From Fusarium oxysporum f. sp. lycopersici 4287 (taxonomy: Eukaryota; Ascomycota; Sordariomycetes; Hypocreales; Nectriaceae), in NCBI RefSeq assembly GCF_000149955.1, contig NC_030999.1, positions 1,075,846 to 1,139,845 on the forward strand: 64,000 bases of DNA. Direction: 5' to 3'. The notes under the pieces were generated by a model. The model saw only the letters and a list, made by a program, of their open reading frames with translations. It had not been told where the DNA came from and did not search any database. A program made the translations under genes and the position numbers. Shown here one piece after another: positions 12,719 through 23,589 of the stretch; the first letter of the stretch is position 1, and every line of letters starts with the position of its first letter.

Positions 12719-13498
12719 ATGGCCACATGTTTCAATGACCGGAAGGATGATAATGTGGTCGACAAGCGCTTGCGTCCTCCGGTGAATTCCATATACGTTC
12801 GCCTCACTGCTGAGAATCTTATCCAGGTACCACTGCATGAAATTTATCAGGCGGAAGCCTATCCGAAAAAGCTCCAGGTCAGCCTCCAGCTTGGCGGATG
12901 CGACAAACAACAGGTGAGCAAGGAGGAGACAAACCGTCGACATTCTGTCTTTAAGCAACTGGAGACACTCATCTTCGAGGGACCACTGAGAGAGCTGCTA
13001 CTCGGCACCAAAGAGAGAGTCAAGATTGGGTCTATATTTATGGATCAGTATACAAATATTTGGCTGCACCCGACGCCCGAGTATCTGTCATCGAATCCGG
13101 CCCTGGATCCGGGTCTTCGGAGAGCGCTCTATGAACTGTGGACCTCTGCGGCGGTTAAATCTGTAAATCTACTGGTTCTTCCCCTCCGTGAGAGCGATGG
13201 GGAGGGCATTCTACCACTCGATTACGAACCCCGTTGTCAACTGAGCGGCCCGTTTTGGAATCAACACCCGCATAAAAGTCATATCCTTTCTGTTCAGTCT
13301 ATCGAACGTTACAAGCATCAGCATCGGATAGTCTCTGCATTCGTCGTGAAACCTAAAGGCTATGTCTTGCCTAAGGGATACAGCTTGAAAGAGATTAGCA
13401 TTAACGAAGAAAAGATACACGCGGCGGGAGGCGCGACCGTATATTTGCAGCTAGTCGGCGCTGAAGATCAAAAGTTCGATATCCAGCTTGAGGGCTAG
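12719..13498 (+). CDS. Hypothetical protein, frame continues past a TAG
   Basis: From the first in-frame ATG the frame encodes 259 residues; open sequence extends upstream to about 12632, so an earlier exon is possible. The protein is soluble with no signal peptide or membrane segment, and has alternating beta-rich stretches such as SIYVRLTAENLIQVPL and GGATVYLQLVGAEDQKFDIQL. I do not recognise the family. The stop TAG at 13496-13498 is followed in the same frame by about 35 more codons that look coding (EKFIYNQTGEDVKVSGGEAS...) before low-quality sequence and a stop at 13742-13744. The short form may therefore be a truncated allele. A copy of the dispersed repeat lies about 0.8 kb upstream. 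Confidence 0.5.
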   Translation: MATCFNDRKDDNVVDKRLRPPVNSIYVRLTAENLIQVPLHEIYQAEAYPKKLQVSLQLGGCDKQQVSKEETNRRHSVFKQLETLIFEGPLRELLLGTKERVKIGSIFMDQYTNIWLHPTPEYLSSNPALDPGLRRALYELWTSAAVKSVNLLVLPLRESDGEGILPLDYEPRCQLSGPFWNQHPHKSHILSVQSIERYKHQHRIVSAFVVKPKGYVLPKGYSLKEISINEEKIHAAGGATVYLQLVGAEDQKFDIQLEG

Positions 13499-13734
13499 GA
13501 AAAGTTCATTTACAACCAGACAGGCGAGGACGTTAAGGTGTCCGGTGGTGAGGCTAGTGTGATTATGACTGACGCTCCGGCAGCAAATCGGGCTGCTGAT
13601 AGCGGAACTGAAGAAAGATGTATATGGCGTTACGATGGAGCATCCTTCATGTGCTCCATCATGCGCTTTGTTCTGTACTGTATAAAATCCGCTACCCTAT
13701 ACCTGCCCTGTGACTTTGTTTTTAGATTCCCGTA

Positions 13735-13759
13735 CATAACATAACATAACATAACATAA
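13735..13759. repeat. CATAA pentamer run flanked by 14-bp direct repeat
   Basis: Five CATAA units lie between two identical copies of TTTAGATTCCCGTA (13721-13734 and 13762-13775). Confidence 0.85.
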
Positions 13760-13775
13760 AATTTAGATTCCCGTA

Positions 13776-14240
13776 TTATCAGTGACTCATAAAAAAAAGC
13801 GATGCCAGGGTAACCCCAGGGATTCGCCAGATGTTACCAACCCCAACTACTGTTTGGTGAGAACTAGAAGGAAGAAAGAGGGCGGATATTCCAGCTACCT
13901 TCTCCCTTCATTTCCTTGCGAAGGAGCCCACGTCAGATATCGGACCTTTGACTCAGTACACAACTTGACCTGGACAAATAGGGCAAGGTCGGCTTACAAC
14001 GCAGGATGACGAAAGGAAAACGGTACCAAACGTCCTATATCCGCTCCAGGGCTACGGTTTCCCATTAGCGCGACAAAAAAACGTCGCTCTTGAGCCAAGT
14101 GAAAAAGATGCGCGTACATGGGCGCAGCTCGTCTTTGCCAAGTAGTGAGCCGTGAGAACATATACATGTAGTCAGGGTTGGTATCAAAGCACGTACCTGA
14201 GCCATCGCGCCAGTCTCTCGGCCTGCGCCTTTCAGGCACA
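13776..14240. other. Intergenic
   Basis: No gene seen; upstream region of the membrane protein. The minus-strand frame overlapping 13994-14425 is an antisense shadow. Confidence 0.5.
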
Positions 14241-14945
14241 ATGTCTGCCACCCGAACAAGAGGCCTGCCGACCTGGCTGTCTGCTATGCAAAAACGAAAA
14301 GTCGCCATCACGATAGCCCATCGGACCTTCATCATATGGTCCATCCACAAAGACCCGTTCCCTGAGGCCACGACGCGTCTGTCCCGGTTGGGACGACACT
14401 TGCTTGCATCCGTGCTCCTGATCATCCAGTTGGCTTTCCTTGTTGGTGTGCCTGCGGCGATGAGCTTTCAGGCATGGTCTACCCAGAACCAGCTTTGGCC
14501 GGCCCTGATCGATCTGGGATTGGGGAAGGAGGCAGGCGAAGTCGTGGTATATCTCATTCTTGATGCGATACTCCTCACGATCATCTTCTGGGGTGCCGTG
14601 CCGGTGATGGCGCAGAGGCGAGGCCATGGCGATCGAGTCAGGGTCACGGCGAATACGGCATTCGTCTTGATGGTGACGGCCATTGTCGGCGTCTCGGTTC
14701 GCACGATGTACTTGACATGGAACTGGACACTACGTTCTGCGCTGGCGTACGACCATACTGGACTGAGAGCGCGGTGCAAGTTGATCTTCTTCACGGCGGG
14801 CATCTTGCTCTGCTCAGGCTGTGCCTCGATCGCCGTCTTTGTGTTTTATGCGGCAAGATCGGGCACCCCTTCCAGGAAGCAAATCCGGATGGTGGACGAC
14901 ACAGCGGATGGGGAGAGCAAGATGAAGGCAGTCGATGCTATCTAA
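14241..14945 (+). CDS. Four-helix integral membrane protein, hypothetical
   Basis: I chose the ATG at 14241 (MSATRTRG...) because the longer frame begins at TTG. The 234-residue protein has an N-terminal basic region, then four hydrophobic helices at about residues 55-77 (LLASVLLIIQLAFLVGVPAA), 100-122 (VVVYLILDAILLTIIFWGAV), 138-160 and 180-203, and a charged C-terminal tail. The layout resembles the second half of seven-helix fungal membrane proteins such as RTA1-like or Pth11-like families, but no family motif is conclusive. It has no intron and stands alone, with no operon-like partner. Confidence 0.55.
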   Translation: MSATRTRGLPTWLSAMQKRKVAITIAHRTFIIWSIHKDPFPEATTRLSRLGRHLLASVLLIIQLAFLVGVPAAMSFQAWSTQNQLWPALIDLGLGKEAGEVVVYLILDAILLTIIFWGAVPVMAQRRGHGDRVRVTANTAFVLMVTAIVGVSVRTMYLTWNWTLRSALAYDHTGLRARCKLIFFTAGILLCSGCASIAVFVFYAARSGTPSRKQIRMVDDTADGESKMKAVDAI

Positions 14946-15987
14946 GGGGGAAGATGTGTCGTGTTCTCATCAGAATTTTGTGCAGGCTTGGCCATCTGGA
15001 AAATGCAGGAAAGGAAGGGTCGACGCAGACATAGCCAAGATACTGAATCCAAATTTACGAAACAACCCTATGGCCCGCGACATTATCGTCCTGCCTCGTA
15101 CAGGTCTGTTAGCCGTTTGCTTGAACCGCTGGATATCGGGCGTCGCTTGCTCCGCAAGTGTTCCCGGAGGCGCTCGCTGTATTTCGTCCTTCTTCCTCTT
15201 CTCCTTCTTCCTCGTCTTATTCTCCTCACCGCGGCGGTTACCCTGTCAGCTTTGTTGTCAAGCTGCCTGTACTTTGCTACACAGTCGAATGTTTCTAGTT
15301 GATCGAACCAGGAACTGTATTTTTCTTCGCGATAAAATATAATCAGGCGCCCCAAGAAATCTTGGCATACCTCAATTTGAACTCCTCTCTGAGATTGAGA
15401 GGCGCTTTAACTAGACGGCGACCAGTTTTTTTCGGGGCCATTACAGAACCTGGTGCCTGGAGATGAGGCCCTCTGTCCGTGGCCGGAACAAGGTCCTAGG
15501 GCTCGGGTCTCCGTTACGCCAACATCCAGGCGCCGGAGGAGCTAAACTCAACGTTTCGATTACCAACACAAGGTCGGCCAACCATAGGCGTCTGCACATG
15601 CTAGGTCAAGTCCAGACCTTGTCGTTACCATGAAACGGAAGGCTGCTGACATGGAGCTGACCCGGCGAGATTGAAAGTCTTCCGGACTTGGCTATAGTAC
15701 GCGGCTAACGGATGGCCATCCGAACCTCCCTACTTTTGGTCTTGGGTTGGTCCTTGCTCTCCTAGTAACAGCATGATGATTCTCTCCTTACTTTCCTACG
15801 TCCAGGGTTGATTGCTATATAGAGCTTGATCGCTCTCGGCTCCAGCCACAGGCCTTTGTAGCAGTCGTCAGACCTTGAAGTCCTTCATACCAGGCTTGTA
15901 GAGAGGTTTGTGCAAGCCATATAAAAGGGATAGACATTCATCCAAGATTCGATTCTTCCATCCTTTTAGGGCTTGCTCAAACCCATC
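14946..15987. other. Intergenic and chitinase-like gene promoter region
   Basis: No gene recognised between the membrane protein and the GH18 gene. Several short overlapping frames at 14960-15355 are not supported. Confidence 0.5.
15920..15928 (+). promoter_or_regulatory. TATA box of the GH18 gene
   Basis: TATAAAAGG lies 60 bp before the ATG at 15988, a normal core-promoter distance for a fungal gene. Confidence 0.5.
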
Positions 15988-17300
15988 ATGAGCTCTTCGC
16001 GCAAGTCACGGACCGCCTCAAGCATGTCCAATGTCATGTTCACAAATGCTGTGTACTTTCCCAACTACCGGATACACCAGGGGGATACACCAGGCATGCT
16101 CAACTACAGCTGTATCAACTACGTTTACTATGCTTACGCCTGTGTTTCAGCCGATGGTGGTGTTTTTGTAAGTTCTGTTTGCTACTCATTTCAGCGTCTC
16201 GGCAATCGGGCATACTGATTCAGAGCTTAACTCCAGTTGAGCGACGAATGGGCGGACGCTCGAGCGTCTGTTGACGGAGTCCAAGGCGGATTGGGGTCTC
16301 TAATGCACCTCAAGCTGAAGTATCCTTATCTTCGAGTTGTTCTGTCCGTTGGAGGCGGCAACTCATCACAGATTTTCCCCATGGTGGCTTCCAGCACTCT
16401 TTTGCGCGACAACTTTGCTCGCTCAGCCAAAGGCCTCGTCGAAGCGTCTGGTTTAGATGGAATCGACAGTGAGTTGCACCCGAGACACTGTCTCTGACTA
16501 TCATAGTCACAACAGGAAGAAAAAAAAAAAAAAGACTGACAAAGTTGGTCACAGTTGCGTGGGAATACCCCTGTGGTGCTCAGCAAGGCTACGATTTCCT
16601 CGCACTGTTGGCAGCCGTCCGTATTCATCTCCCGGAAGAGCATTATGTGCTGACCGCTGCACTCCCTGCAGCCAAAGCTGCCTTGCAGGTTCTCGATTTG
16701 ACGGAGATAGCCAAATACGTGGACCACATCAACTTGATGGCCTTTGACCTTTTCGGTTCATGGATGCCGAAAGCTGGATACCACGCTCAACTCTATGCCG
16801 GGGACAAAGAAGAAACGTCGGCTTCTTCAGGTGTTTCCTACCTCATGTCGAATGGATTCCCCCCGAGCAAGATTCTTCTTGGTATTCCCACATTTGGGCG
16901 AACTTTCCTTCACTGTACAGGAGCAGGTCACGAGTACAAAGGCGTTGTTGCTGAGTACAGTCAGCTACCACCTAAGGGGTCCAAAGAGTTTGTTGACAAA
17001 CGCTATGTTGCGGCGCAATGTACGGGCACAGACGGCCGTTTCGTGACCTACGACAATCCGGATACTGTCAAGATCAAGGCCGATTTCTGCAAGCAAAAGG
17101 GACTAGGAGTGAGTAGCCCAACTGTGGACGAAAGTGTCTTGTATGCAATATAAGCGCATTCTCATCACGAATCCCCAAATATTGTGACTAGATCGCTAAC
17201 AATGGCCTAGGGTCTCTTTTACTCGAACGGTGCCGCCGATTCCAGAGATGAGTCGAGGAGTCTGGTTGCGGCTGGCTTCGGTGCCCTCCACTCGTCTTAA
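15988..17300 (+). CDS. GH18 chitinase-like protein with altered active site
   Basis: Exons 15988-16167, 16237-16468, 16555-17108 and 17211-17300 join in frame to 351 residues (introns 69, 86 and 102 bp, GT-AG; the last has a CTAAC branch point). The fold is the GH18 TIM barrel: FTNAVYFPNYRIH (strand 1), SVGGG at residues 97-101 (the SxGG motif), DGIDIAWE at 134-141 (the DxxDxDxE strand), INLMAFD at 196-202 and GIPTFGRTF. The catalytic acid E141 is kept, but the third Asp of DxxDxDxE is Ala139, the usual Tyr of MxYD is Phe201, and the usual active-site Trp in the last strand is Ser327 (GLFYSNG). There is no signal peptide, so the protein is probably intracellular. Chitin binding without normal hydrolysis is plausible. 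Family is certain; activity is doubtful. Confidence 0.85.
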
Positions 17301-18206
17301 GAAGTATTTACCGCTTCTTTTTTTGGTTATGGACTACTGTTTTGCCAACGGAGTATAGCAGGTCGGGGCTGTACCAGTCTAAAAGGCAAATGAGGACTGG
17401 CAGGGATCAAGGTTTTGTTCCAATATGACTATCATTTGCTCCTGTCCTTTCGTCGCTTTAATTTCGTAAAGAGAGGCACATCGCCTAGGCCGTGTATATA
17501 GAATAAGGGGCGTTCTACAACATCTCTAGAATAGAGACAAGAATATGACTGCTGGGCTCCTATACAGACTAGATATACTAGAGGGAGCCGGATCTGTCTT
17601 TGGTAATGGGATCATAAATCTGGATTCCTAACTCTGCCCGAGCACCTTGTTCACTATTTGATCCTCTCACTCGCCTACGTCTAGATTTCCGATCTATGTC
17701 CTCAACACACCTAAGGTCAGGGAGAACGCAAGAAGATCAATCGATCTTTATGTCAAAGCACATCACCGCGATTAACTACGGATCATGTCTTTTCTCGGGT
17801 GTAAAGAAAGAACAGAAAGTCAAGGTCCACCTCCATCCACTAATGGCAAGTCAACCAGAACATATATGAGCGCATTGTGTATGACACTTTATTGACCATG
17901 CCAAAAAGTAGCAACATTGAGGAGGTATGATGAACAATTCTCAAGCTATTTAGGCGACTCTCTAGGCTCCACGGACTGAACTACCGTTCGTCGATGGTAG
18001 GAAAGTGCTTCAGAAGTTCTTGGTAGACTACCTCACTCATGTCTGTAGCATATGGTGCTTTATTCGATACTATAAACGAAGACAATGCCTGGGACAAGCT
18101 CGACTACTTGATGCGTCAAGTCAGAAGACACGATCAGAGTAACGGTCGCTATGCGCATTATGCTAGTTGATTAACTATCTACCTAGTGCACCATACCAAA
18201 ATGATT
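17301..18206. other. Intergenic, no gene recognised
   Basis: No gene seen between the GH18 gene and the minus-strand relics that follow. Confidence 0.5.
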
Positions 18207-18662
18207 CTACGTAGAATTCTTTTGTTCATGCGCGACTGTTACAAAATGCTCCTTGATATTCTGCTGTAACCGTAGCAAGGCAGATTTTGTCAGGTCTTGG
18301 GCGTCGTGACCACCGTGGCCTCTATGAAGCAATTCATAATGAATGTTTCCTTCGCGAAATCCGTGCCTAAGAAAACGTTTTGGATCGTAATTCACCGTTT
18401 CTAACGCCTCAGAGACCTCTTCGATCTCCAGCAACCCGATTGCTGTCCCGTGTCTGACGATCAAGTTTAACAGGAGATCATCGCGTTTCAAAGCTTGATA
18501 AACTGCATGCTGGAGGAACGAAACTGCTGTACCGACATCTGGCTTCCAATACGTTGATACTAGATCACAACCCTTCTTGAGAAAAAGAGCCCAGATACTG
18601 CTCAACTGCGACTTGAAGCCCAGCTCCTCCAGCTGTTCAGTTTCCCAAATTCGACAGCTCAA
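18207..18662 (-). pseudogene. Minus-strand coding-like fragment, unidentified
   Basis: A 151-codon minus-strand frame without any ATG. It is amphipathic and helical, with segments such as QLEELGFKSQLSSIWALFL and HGGHDAQDLTKSALLRLQQN. It lies 3' of the NB-ARC relic on the same strand, so it may be an exon of the sensor or C-terminal part of that gene, or the end of another gene. I do not recognise a domain. Confidence 0.3.
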
Positions 18663-18949
18663 GTGACACTCGCGGTCTTTTGGGCCTCAGCAACGATCGC
18701 TTAGTGCAAATTAAATGTGACTAGATAGTGGTGTCCCTGTCGATTCTGTTCCAAGCAGCCTGTAGAGATGGTTGACCTGATCGTGGCTCGCACAGCGCAC
18801 AAATCCAATGTATATTTCCGACCACTGGACAGAGCTTTGCCCCCTAGATTCGTCACATCTCTCTATATTGTGCAGTCCATGACCGTCTTGAATACATTCT
18901 TGCATGGAAGGAATGCGTCCTCATAGACCATATTGCTAGGCTTGTGTGT

Positions 18950-20240
18950 CACGCGCCACGAGCCTCACCGCTACGTCGGCGATGTGATAGAATGCGAGGC
19001 TGCACACGATTTCCTCGAACCCATGACACTTTGCGTGTCATCGGCGTTGTCAACCGCAAGAAGCCACTTGCCAGCACCTTCAGAGCGTAAGTACCGATAA
19101 ACTGGGTTCAACTGCATTGCTATTGTCCGCAGTCGGAGTACCACAAACGTCTATGATCTGCAGACATGCCTGTCCGAAACTGGCATGGCTCAGCACTGGC
19201 ACCTAAAAAACCGAGTAGCCCTGCTTCTTCTCTTCGGTCCAGTAGGCGAGCTGTAGCGCAGTGTGCGTTTTGCCAACACCTCCAAGGCCGAGACGTAAGA
19301 CTCTCTGGCATCCGCTATTGAACAGCAGATCTTGCAATGTCGTGATATTATGATCTTGGCCTACGGTTAAAAGAACTAAGAAAGGCAAGCTGTATTTCAT
19401 ATGCATCGACCAAAGAACCTCAATTTTCTGAAGTAAGGCTGCTCGTTGATACTGGGCCTGAAATATCTTCAGCCATAGTTAATTGCGCTCGCCCGGGGCA
19501 TGCTGTAAGGAGTTTTGAGTAGTTGAAAAGACCAAGAAGCTAAGGAAGGCCTTCGCACAAGCTGTTGCCATAGCTGCATATCCCAACCAGACATTGCTTT
19601 TGTGGCCATCTGCATATTCACAAGCGCCTTTCATGATAACACATGGGAAACTATCCCAGACGCCAGCGCCTTCCATCGCCTACGCAATAACATGCTCCGC
19701 TGCGACAATTCGATCGTGGTCCTCACCGGACTTCATAACGCACTTCCAGGGGCCACGAACCCGAAATGTACAGCAGGCATAAGGCGGACCTCTGCAATCA
19801 CTAAGCGGGTTCGGGGCACAAGATTATCTTTGCATCGGCGCTATTCGCAAGACTCTTTCTTCACTGTATGGCGGTAGGACGCCTCGAATAGTCTGTCTTC
19901 CGTAGAACCAAGATACTCAACATGAAGGTCTCTATCTTGACGAAGAATACCACCACCACCCAAGTAGTCTGATATCTTGGCGCTCAACTGCCGCCGATGT
20001 CGAGGTCCTCTAAGCTCCTCGTATCTCCAGGTTTAGTCTGTCCAGTTCGTCGAGCAAGGCGTCTTTGCGGGCAAGGTGGCCAGTTGCCACCTAGAGTCGT
20101 ACTGGATAATGCTGCTGCTAATCATGACATCTCCAAGGACGATTTCGTCGTACTGTGTACGCAGCAGGCCCCCGGCCCAAGAAGTCTATGCGGCACAAAC
20201 CAAAGACGGTCAAAAAGGGAAAAATTTCGATCTTTATTGT
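18950..20240 (-). pseudogene. PNP-NB-ARC NLR-like gene relic
   Basis: Reading the minus strand from right to left gives, in order but in different frames: EIVLGDV-like and SDYLGGGGILRQDRDLH, EYLGSTEDRLFEASYRH, VHFGFVAPGS, KSGEDHDRI.AAEHVIA (stop) AMEGAGVWDSFPCVIMKGACEYAD, all features of the purine nucleoside phosphorylase-type (PNP_UDP) N-terminal domain of fungal NLR-like proteins. Then GLGGVGKTHTALQLAYW (P-loop, about 19262-19310) and YLRSEGAGKWLLAVDNADD (Walker B, about 19033-19090) of an NB-ARC domain. The gene is broken by an in-frame TAG within the PNP core, several frameshifts and a stop soon after the P-loop. Intact relatives are ATP-dependent switch proteins of fungal self/non-self recognition. 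This copy cannot make one. Confidence 0.75.
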
Positions 20241-21452
20241 ACCTAAGTGAAGTGATCTCGTTGAGACCGAGATAAGCGCATCGTCACGATCTTTGTGGTG
20301 CTCATCAACGACAATAGGCTCGTCCTTGTCCTCTAAAATCTTCATCCCCTCAGCCTTCTTGCTCATCATCAGCCTCTTGAGCCCTCTTTCAGCTTCAGCA
20401 GCTTTCCTAGCCTCAACTTTAGCCTCCTACTTTCTCTTGTGAGGGTATCGGATATCTTCAAACGACATGATGTTTTCTTTTCCAACTGGTTTTGATTCGT
20501 GTAATGTACGCGTTCCTTCAAATATCCGATCAGAACGTTAGTTGTCATACAGCCGTGCGGCCTAGCTGTTGTCTGCAGCGGAGACTGGAGATTGATGTCA
20601 GTTCAGGCGTCAGAGGCCGCGTTTTGAGAGCGAGATCCATTGATTTGGTGGTAGCTCAGAATGGCCATGACTTTTTTCCGCGTAATCCTGTGATGTCCAC
20701 GAATCTCGACTACTCCACATCACTGACTGCAAGCTGCGCGAACTTTCCGGTCCATGTATAATCCATTTAGTAGCATATACGCGATGAAAATGCTTGAGAA
20801 GATGGCGAACTAGTGATTTGGTGTCGCTATCTGTCTTCCTGGACGTATTCTTTTGGCTATCACTCTCCTGCTCAGCACGCATTTCGACAGCCTGCACCCA
20901 TTTTTCCTCTTCTCATTAAAATCGTTTTAGTCTGTCATCAGCTAGTTGCCGCATATGTTGTGTCGATTGCTCTCCGTGCATTTAATTGAACCAGAGTCTT
21001 TATGCAATCGTCTAGCTGCCTTCGTAGGCTCGCTGCCGAATTGAGCCGCCGGGGGCTGCCAAAAGCTTCAACTTCCAACGTCATACAGCGCAATTATGAT
21101 TCAAGTCGATTTCAGTCCACGACATTAAGTACACGGTAAAACTCCCATCAAACACACCACCTCAAAACTATGATGACAAGCTCTTTTGCAAGAAACGCCA
21201 GGATCTGCGCATAGGCCCCAAGGAGGCTACCGCAACCACCGATTTCTCACACGATGAATCACGTTGCTTCAGTTCTGACACTCTCCTCATGCAACCTCGC
21301 GGTCATCATATTCGGTATTTTCAAGATAACTCAAAAAAAAAAGAAAGAAAGAAAGAAAGAAAGAAAGTGGCGCGAGTCCACCATTACCCAAACTGCCAAT
21401 CAAGGAATGCCCAACTTTAACCTTCACATTTGCTTCACCGGCTCTCAGCTCA
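20241..21452. other. Intergenic with microsatellite
   Basis: No firm gene. A minus-strand Lys/Glu-rich frame at about 20290-20470 (MSFEDIRYPHKRK, then a stop, then EAKVEARKAAEAERG) looks like a broken charged-helix protein. An (AAAG)n tract lies at 21332-21367. Confidence 0.4.
21332..21367. repeat. (AAAG)n microsatellite
   Basis: A short A-run followed by about six tandem AAAG units. Confidence 0.9.
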
Positions 21453-22373
21453 CTACCGCGATTGCTGAAGACTGGCTCTATGTGGAGGGCCAGATCCGTT
21501 CTGTCGCCGGTCATCGTTTACCAAGCTCCGTACTCTTCGGCTTTTCAACCGGTGATCTTTGCTGCTGTTGCGCCAGCTGTCAACTGCCCGCTGAAGAAGA
21601 CCTCGTTTGCCTTGAAGGGGAACATTGAGTTTGGCCAAAGCCCAACCAGTGCGGTTGCATTCTGTTTCGTACATGAGACGATTGCCTCGATACTGATCCT
21701 TGGGATCGCACGCCCGGGGATAGACGCAATTCTGTTCTTTGAACTCCGGGGATAGCTGTTCGGTGTCAACTGCCTCGATATCGCAACGAATGGTGAATTG
21801 CTTCTTGACTCTGTCTATGGAATACTCAAAAGCAATCCATTGAACACCGTCTCTGTCCTGTCGGACGACCAAAGGGTTTGCAGCACGAGTAGGTCCACGT
21901 GCTTTCTCAAGGTTGAGAGCGGGCGATTGGCGATATTTGTCAGGGTGCCTCAGTTTCATATGTCTTGCCAGGTTGCTCCGGAACCATCGGGGATCGCCTT
22001 CGGGTTTGTGTGAACAGTGATCGCACCCTCCGGAGAATGCAGATTGTAATTCTGGTCCGGCCGGATTAGCCTTCATCGAGATAGAAGGCGCTAGGGTATT
22101 CGACGTACCACGATCTGCAGTGCAAGCTTCAGTAGGTAGTGGCTTTCGAGTTCCTCTTTTCTTTTGACCTTGACTCCTGTCGTGGGTCGGTGCTGATAGC
22201 TCTTCTATCAGAAGGATTTCTTCAGATATGGGTCCCGTGTCGCGTAGGACCTCTCCCGCCTCAGTTCGAATGCCTCCCCGCGCTATATCCCTCCTCTCCT
22301 GCCGCACAGCGCCTTCTACTACATGTTTTAGCTCAGCAGTTGCCTTGCTAAGCTCATCATCAATGCGGTCCAT
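21453..22373 (-). CDS. C2H2 zinc-finger protein with DUF8032-like C-terminal domain
   Basis: I start at the ATG at 22371-22373 (MDRIDDELSK); the open frame continues upstream to 22520, so a longer form is possible. The 306-residue protein has a Lys/Glu-rich N-terminus, one C2H2 finger with C117, C120, H138 and H143 (CDHC...RSNLARHMKLRH), and a conserved domain at about residues 165-275 containing GVQWIAFEYS, QFTIRCDIEAVD, NCVYPRACDPKDQYRGNRL and YETECNRTGWALAKLN. I recognise the latter as the domain called DUF8032 in fungal nuclear proteins; its function is unknown. The last 25 residues look less conserved. Probably a nuclear DNA-associated protein. Confidence 0.7.
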   Translation of the reverse strand: MDRIDDELSKATAELKHVVEGAVRQERRDIARGGIRTEAGEVLRDTGPISEEILLIEELSAPTHDRSQGQKKRGTRKPLPTEACTADRGTSNTLAPSISMKANPAGPELQSAFSGGCDHCSHKPEGDPRWFRSNLARHMKLRHPDKYRQSPALNLEKARGPTRAANPLVVRQDRDGVQWIAFEYSIDRVKKQFTIRCDIEAVDTEQLSPEFKEQNCVYPRACDPKDQYRGNRLMYETECNRTGWALAKLNVPLQGKRGLLQRAVDSWRNSSKDHRLKSRRVRSLVNDDRRQNGSGPPHRASLQQSR

Positions 22374-23589
22374 GGTCAAAGGAAGAGGTTGTACGAAGAG
22401 GTAGGATATGGTGGCCAGCCTTTTAACTCTGATGATCTGCCGTAGTCTAAAAGCAATACGCATCGAGTACGTCTGAGGAAAAGATGAAATTAAGGAGAAA
22501 GGACGGATACCATAACACAAGTTGAGTGGCTGGCTTTATGATGAATTGACTACCTGTATCTTCCCCCTATCTTTGGCCCCTGTAAACCGCCTCAAATTCA
22601 TGCTCGGCTTGCTGATCAAGCAGGGGTACCTGGCACCTACTCAGACTAGAGCCTTACAGCGATCAATGTCTGCTAAAGTACCCTGGTTATATCCTAATGA
22701 CTATCTCTTGCTATGTTGAGTAGGTTAGTGCAATAGTTGGACTTTGGCTGGATTTGTTTATGAACATAGAGGACATTTGGGCCGAGGTTTTCAGAAAAGA
22801 CAGTCGGGTACAGAGATATAGAGATGTACCTTGCAGGATCTCGACTGCGAAGCTAAACCCACGGGTGGTCCCAGGCCAACGGCCGCGGCTGATTATCGTT
22901 GAGAGTCTCAAGTGTAAGATCGATTCTGACGATTCTATGTCAATCTTGAGCCCTGGGTCCCGGTAAGGATACCGCAAGTCGGGAGCTGGGCGGATGGCGA
23001 AACGAAGTCCGGCCCGTCTTGGTGTTTTCTGGGTATTCTGTATGCTCGCCGAAGGCTTCGCGTAACTCCGCATTGCGGCGTGCGAGATTAAGTATTGGTG
23101 AAGGTGGGTTTTGAGCAAACCATCGAAGAAACGGTTGGTTCTTATCCTTAGTGATTTTGACAAGGATCTCAACTGACTGCTATATCCACTATAGCTTTTC
23201 CGAACAGCTGATGGAAAGCCAGTGAATCTCGAGAGCACGCTTACTCTCAGCCTTCACGACTTCGCCCCAGATTTAGAATGCGAAGGTGTACCAAATATTC
23301 CTATATCTAGCTCTTTTGCCGACATCTGCGGGTTCTTGGTTGACGCCGAGGAGGTGCAGAAGGCGAGAGAGTCTAAGGATGGCAGAGGTGTCAAATCAAC
23401 TCGCAAGGTAAGCAAGCGGAAACTTTCATCTAGTTCGCTTGACGAATTGGCCTCGGATGATGAGGAGAAGTTCAAAGAACAGGAGGAAGTGATTGATATC
23501 AGGGCTAGTCATGACGATGAAACCTTTCAGCCGCGCCCTGGTGATGCCAATATCACCGATGGGGGAAACGGTTTAAGACCGCGAGCGGT
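22374..23589. other. Intergenic or decayed coding sequence
   Basis: A plus-strand frame at about 23195-23605 (LFRTADGKPVNLE..., then KSTRKVSKRKLSSSSLDELASDDEE) has coding-like composition with an acidic, Ser-rich tail but no ATG; it may be a relic exon. A short frame at 22757-22966 (+) is also coding-like. No family recognised. Confidence 0.35.

Noticed and set aside
13994..14425. 143-codon minus-strand frame opposite the membrane protein
   Set aside because: It overlaps the hydrophobic plus-strand gene and its composition is what antisense of that gene gives; no domain.
16326..16727. 133-codon minus-strand frame
   Set aside because: Antisense shadow of the GH18 exons and intron.
22711..23238. 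175-codon minus-strand frame
   Set aside because: Starts at a non-ATG codon, no domain, and the opposite strand has better coding-like motifs.
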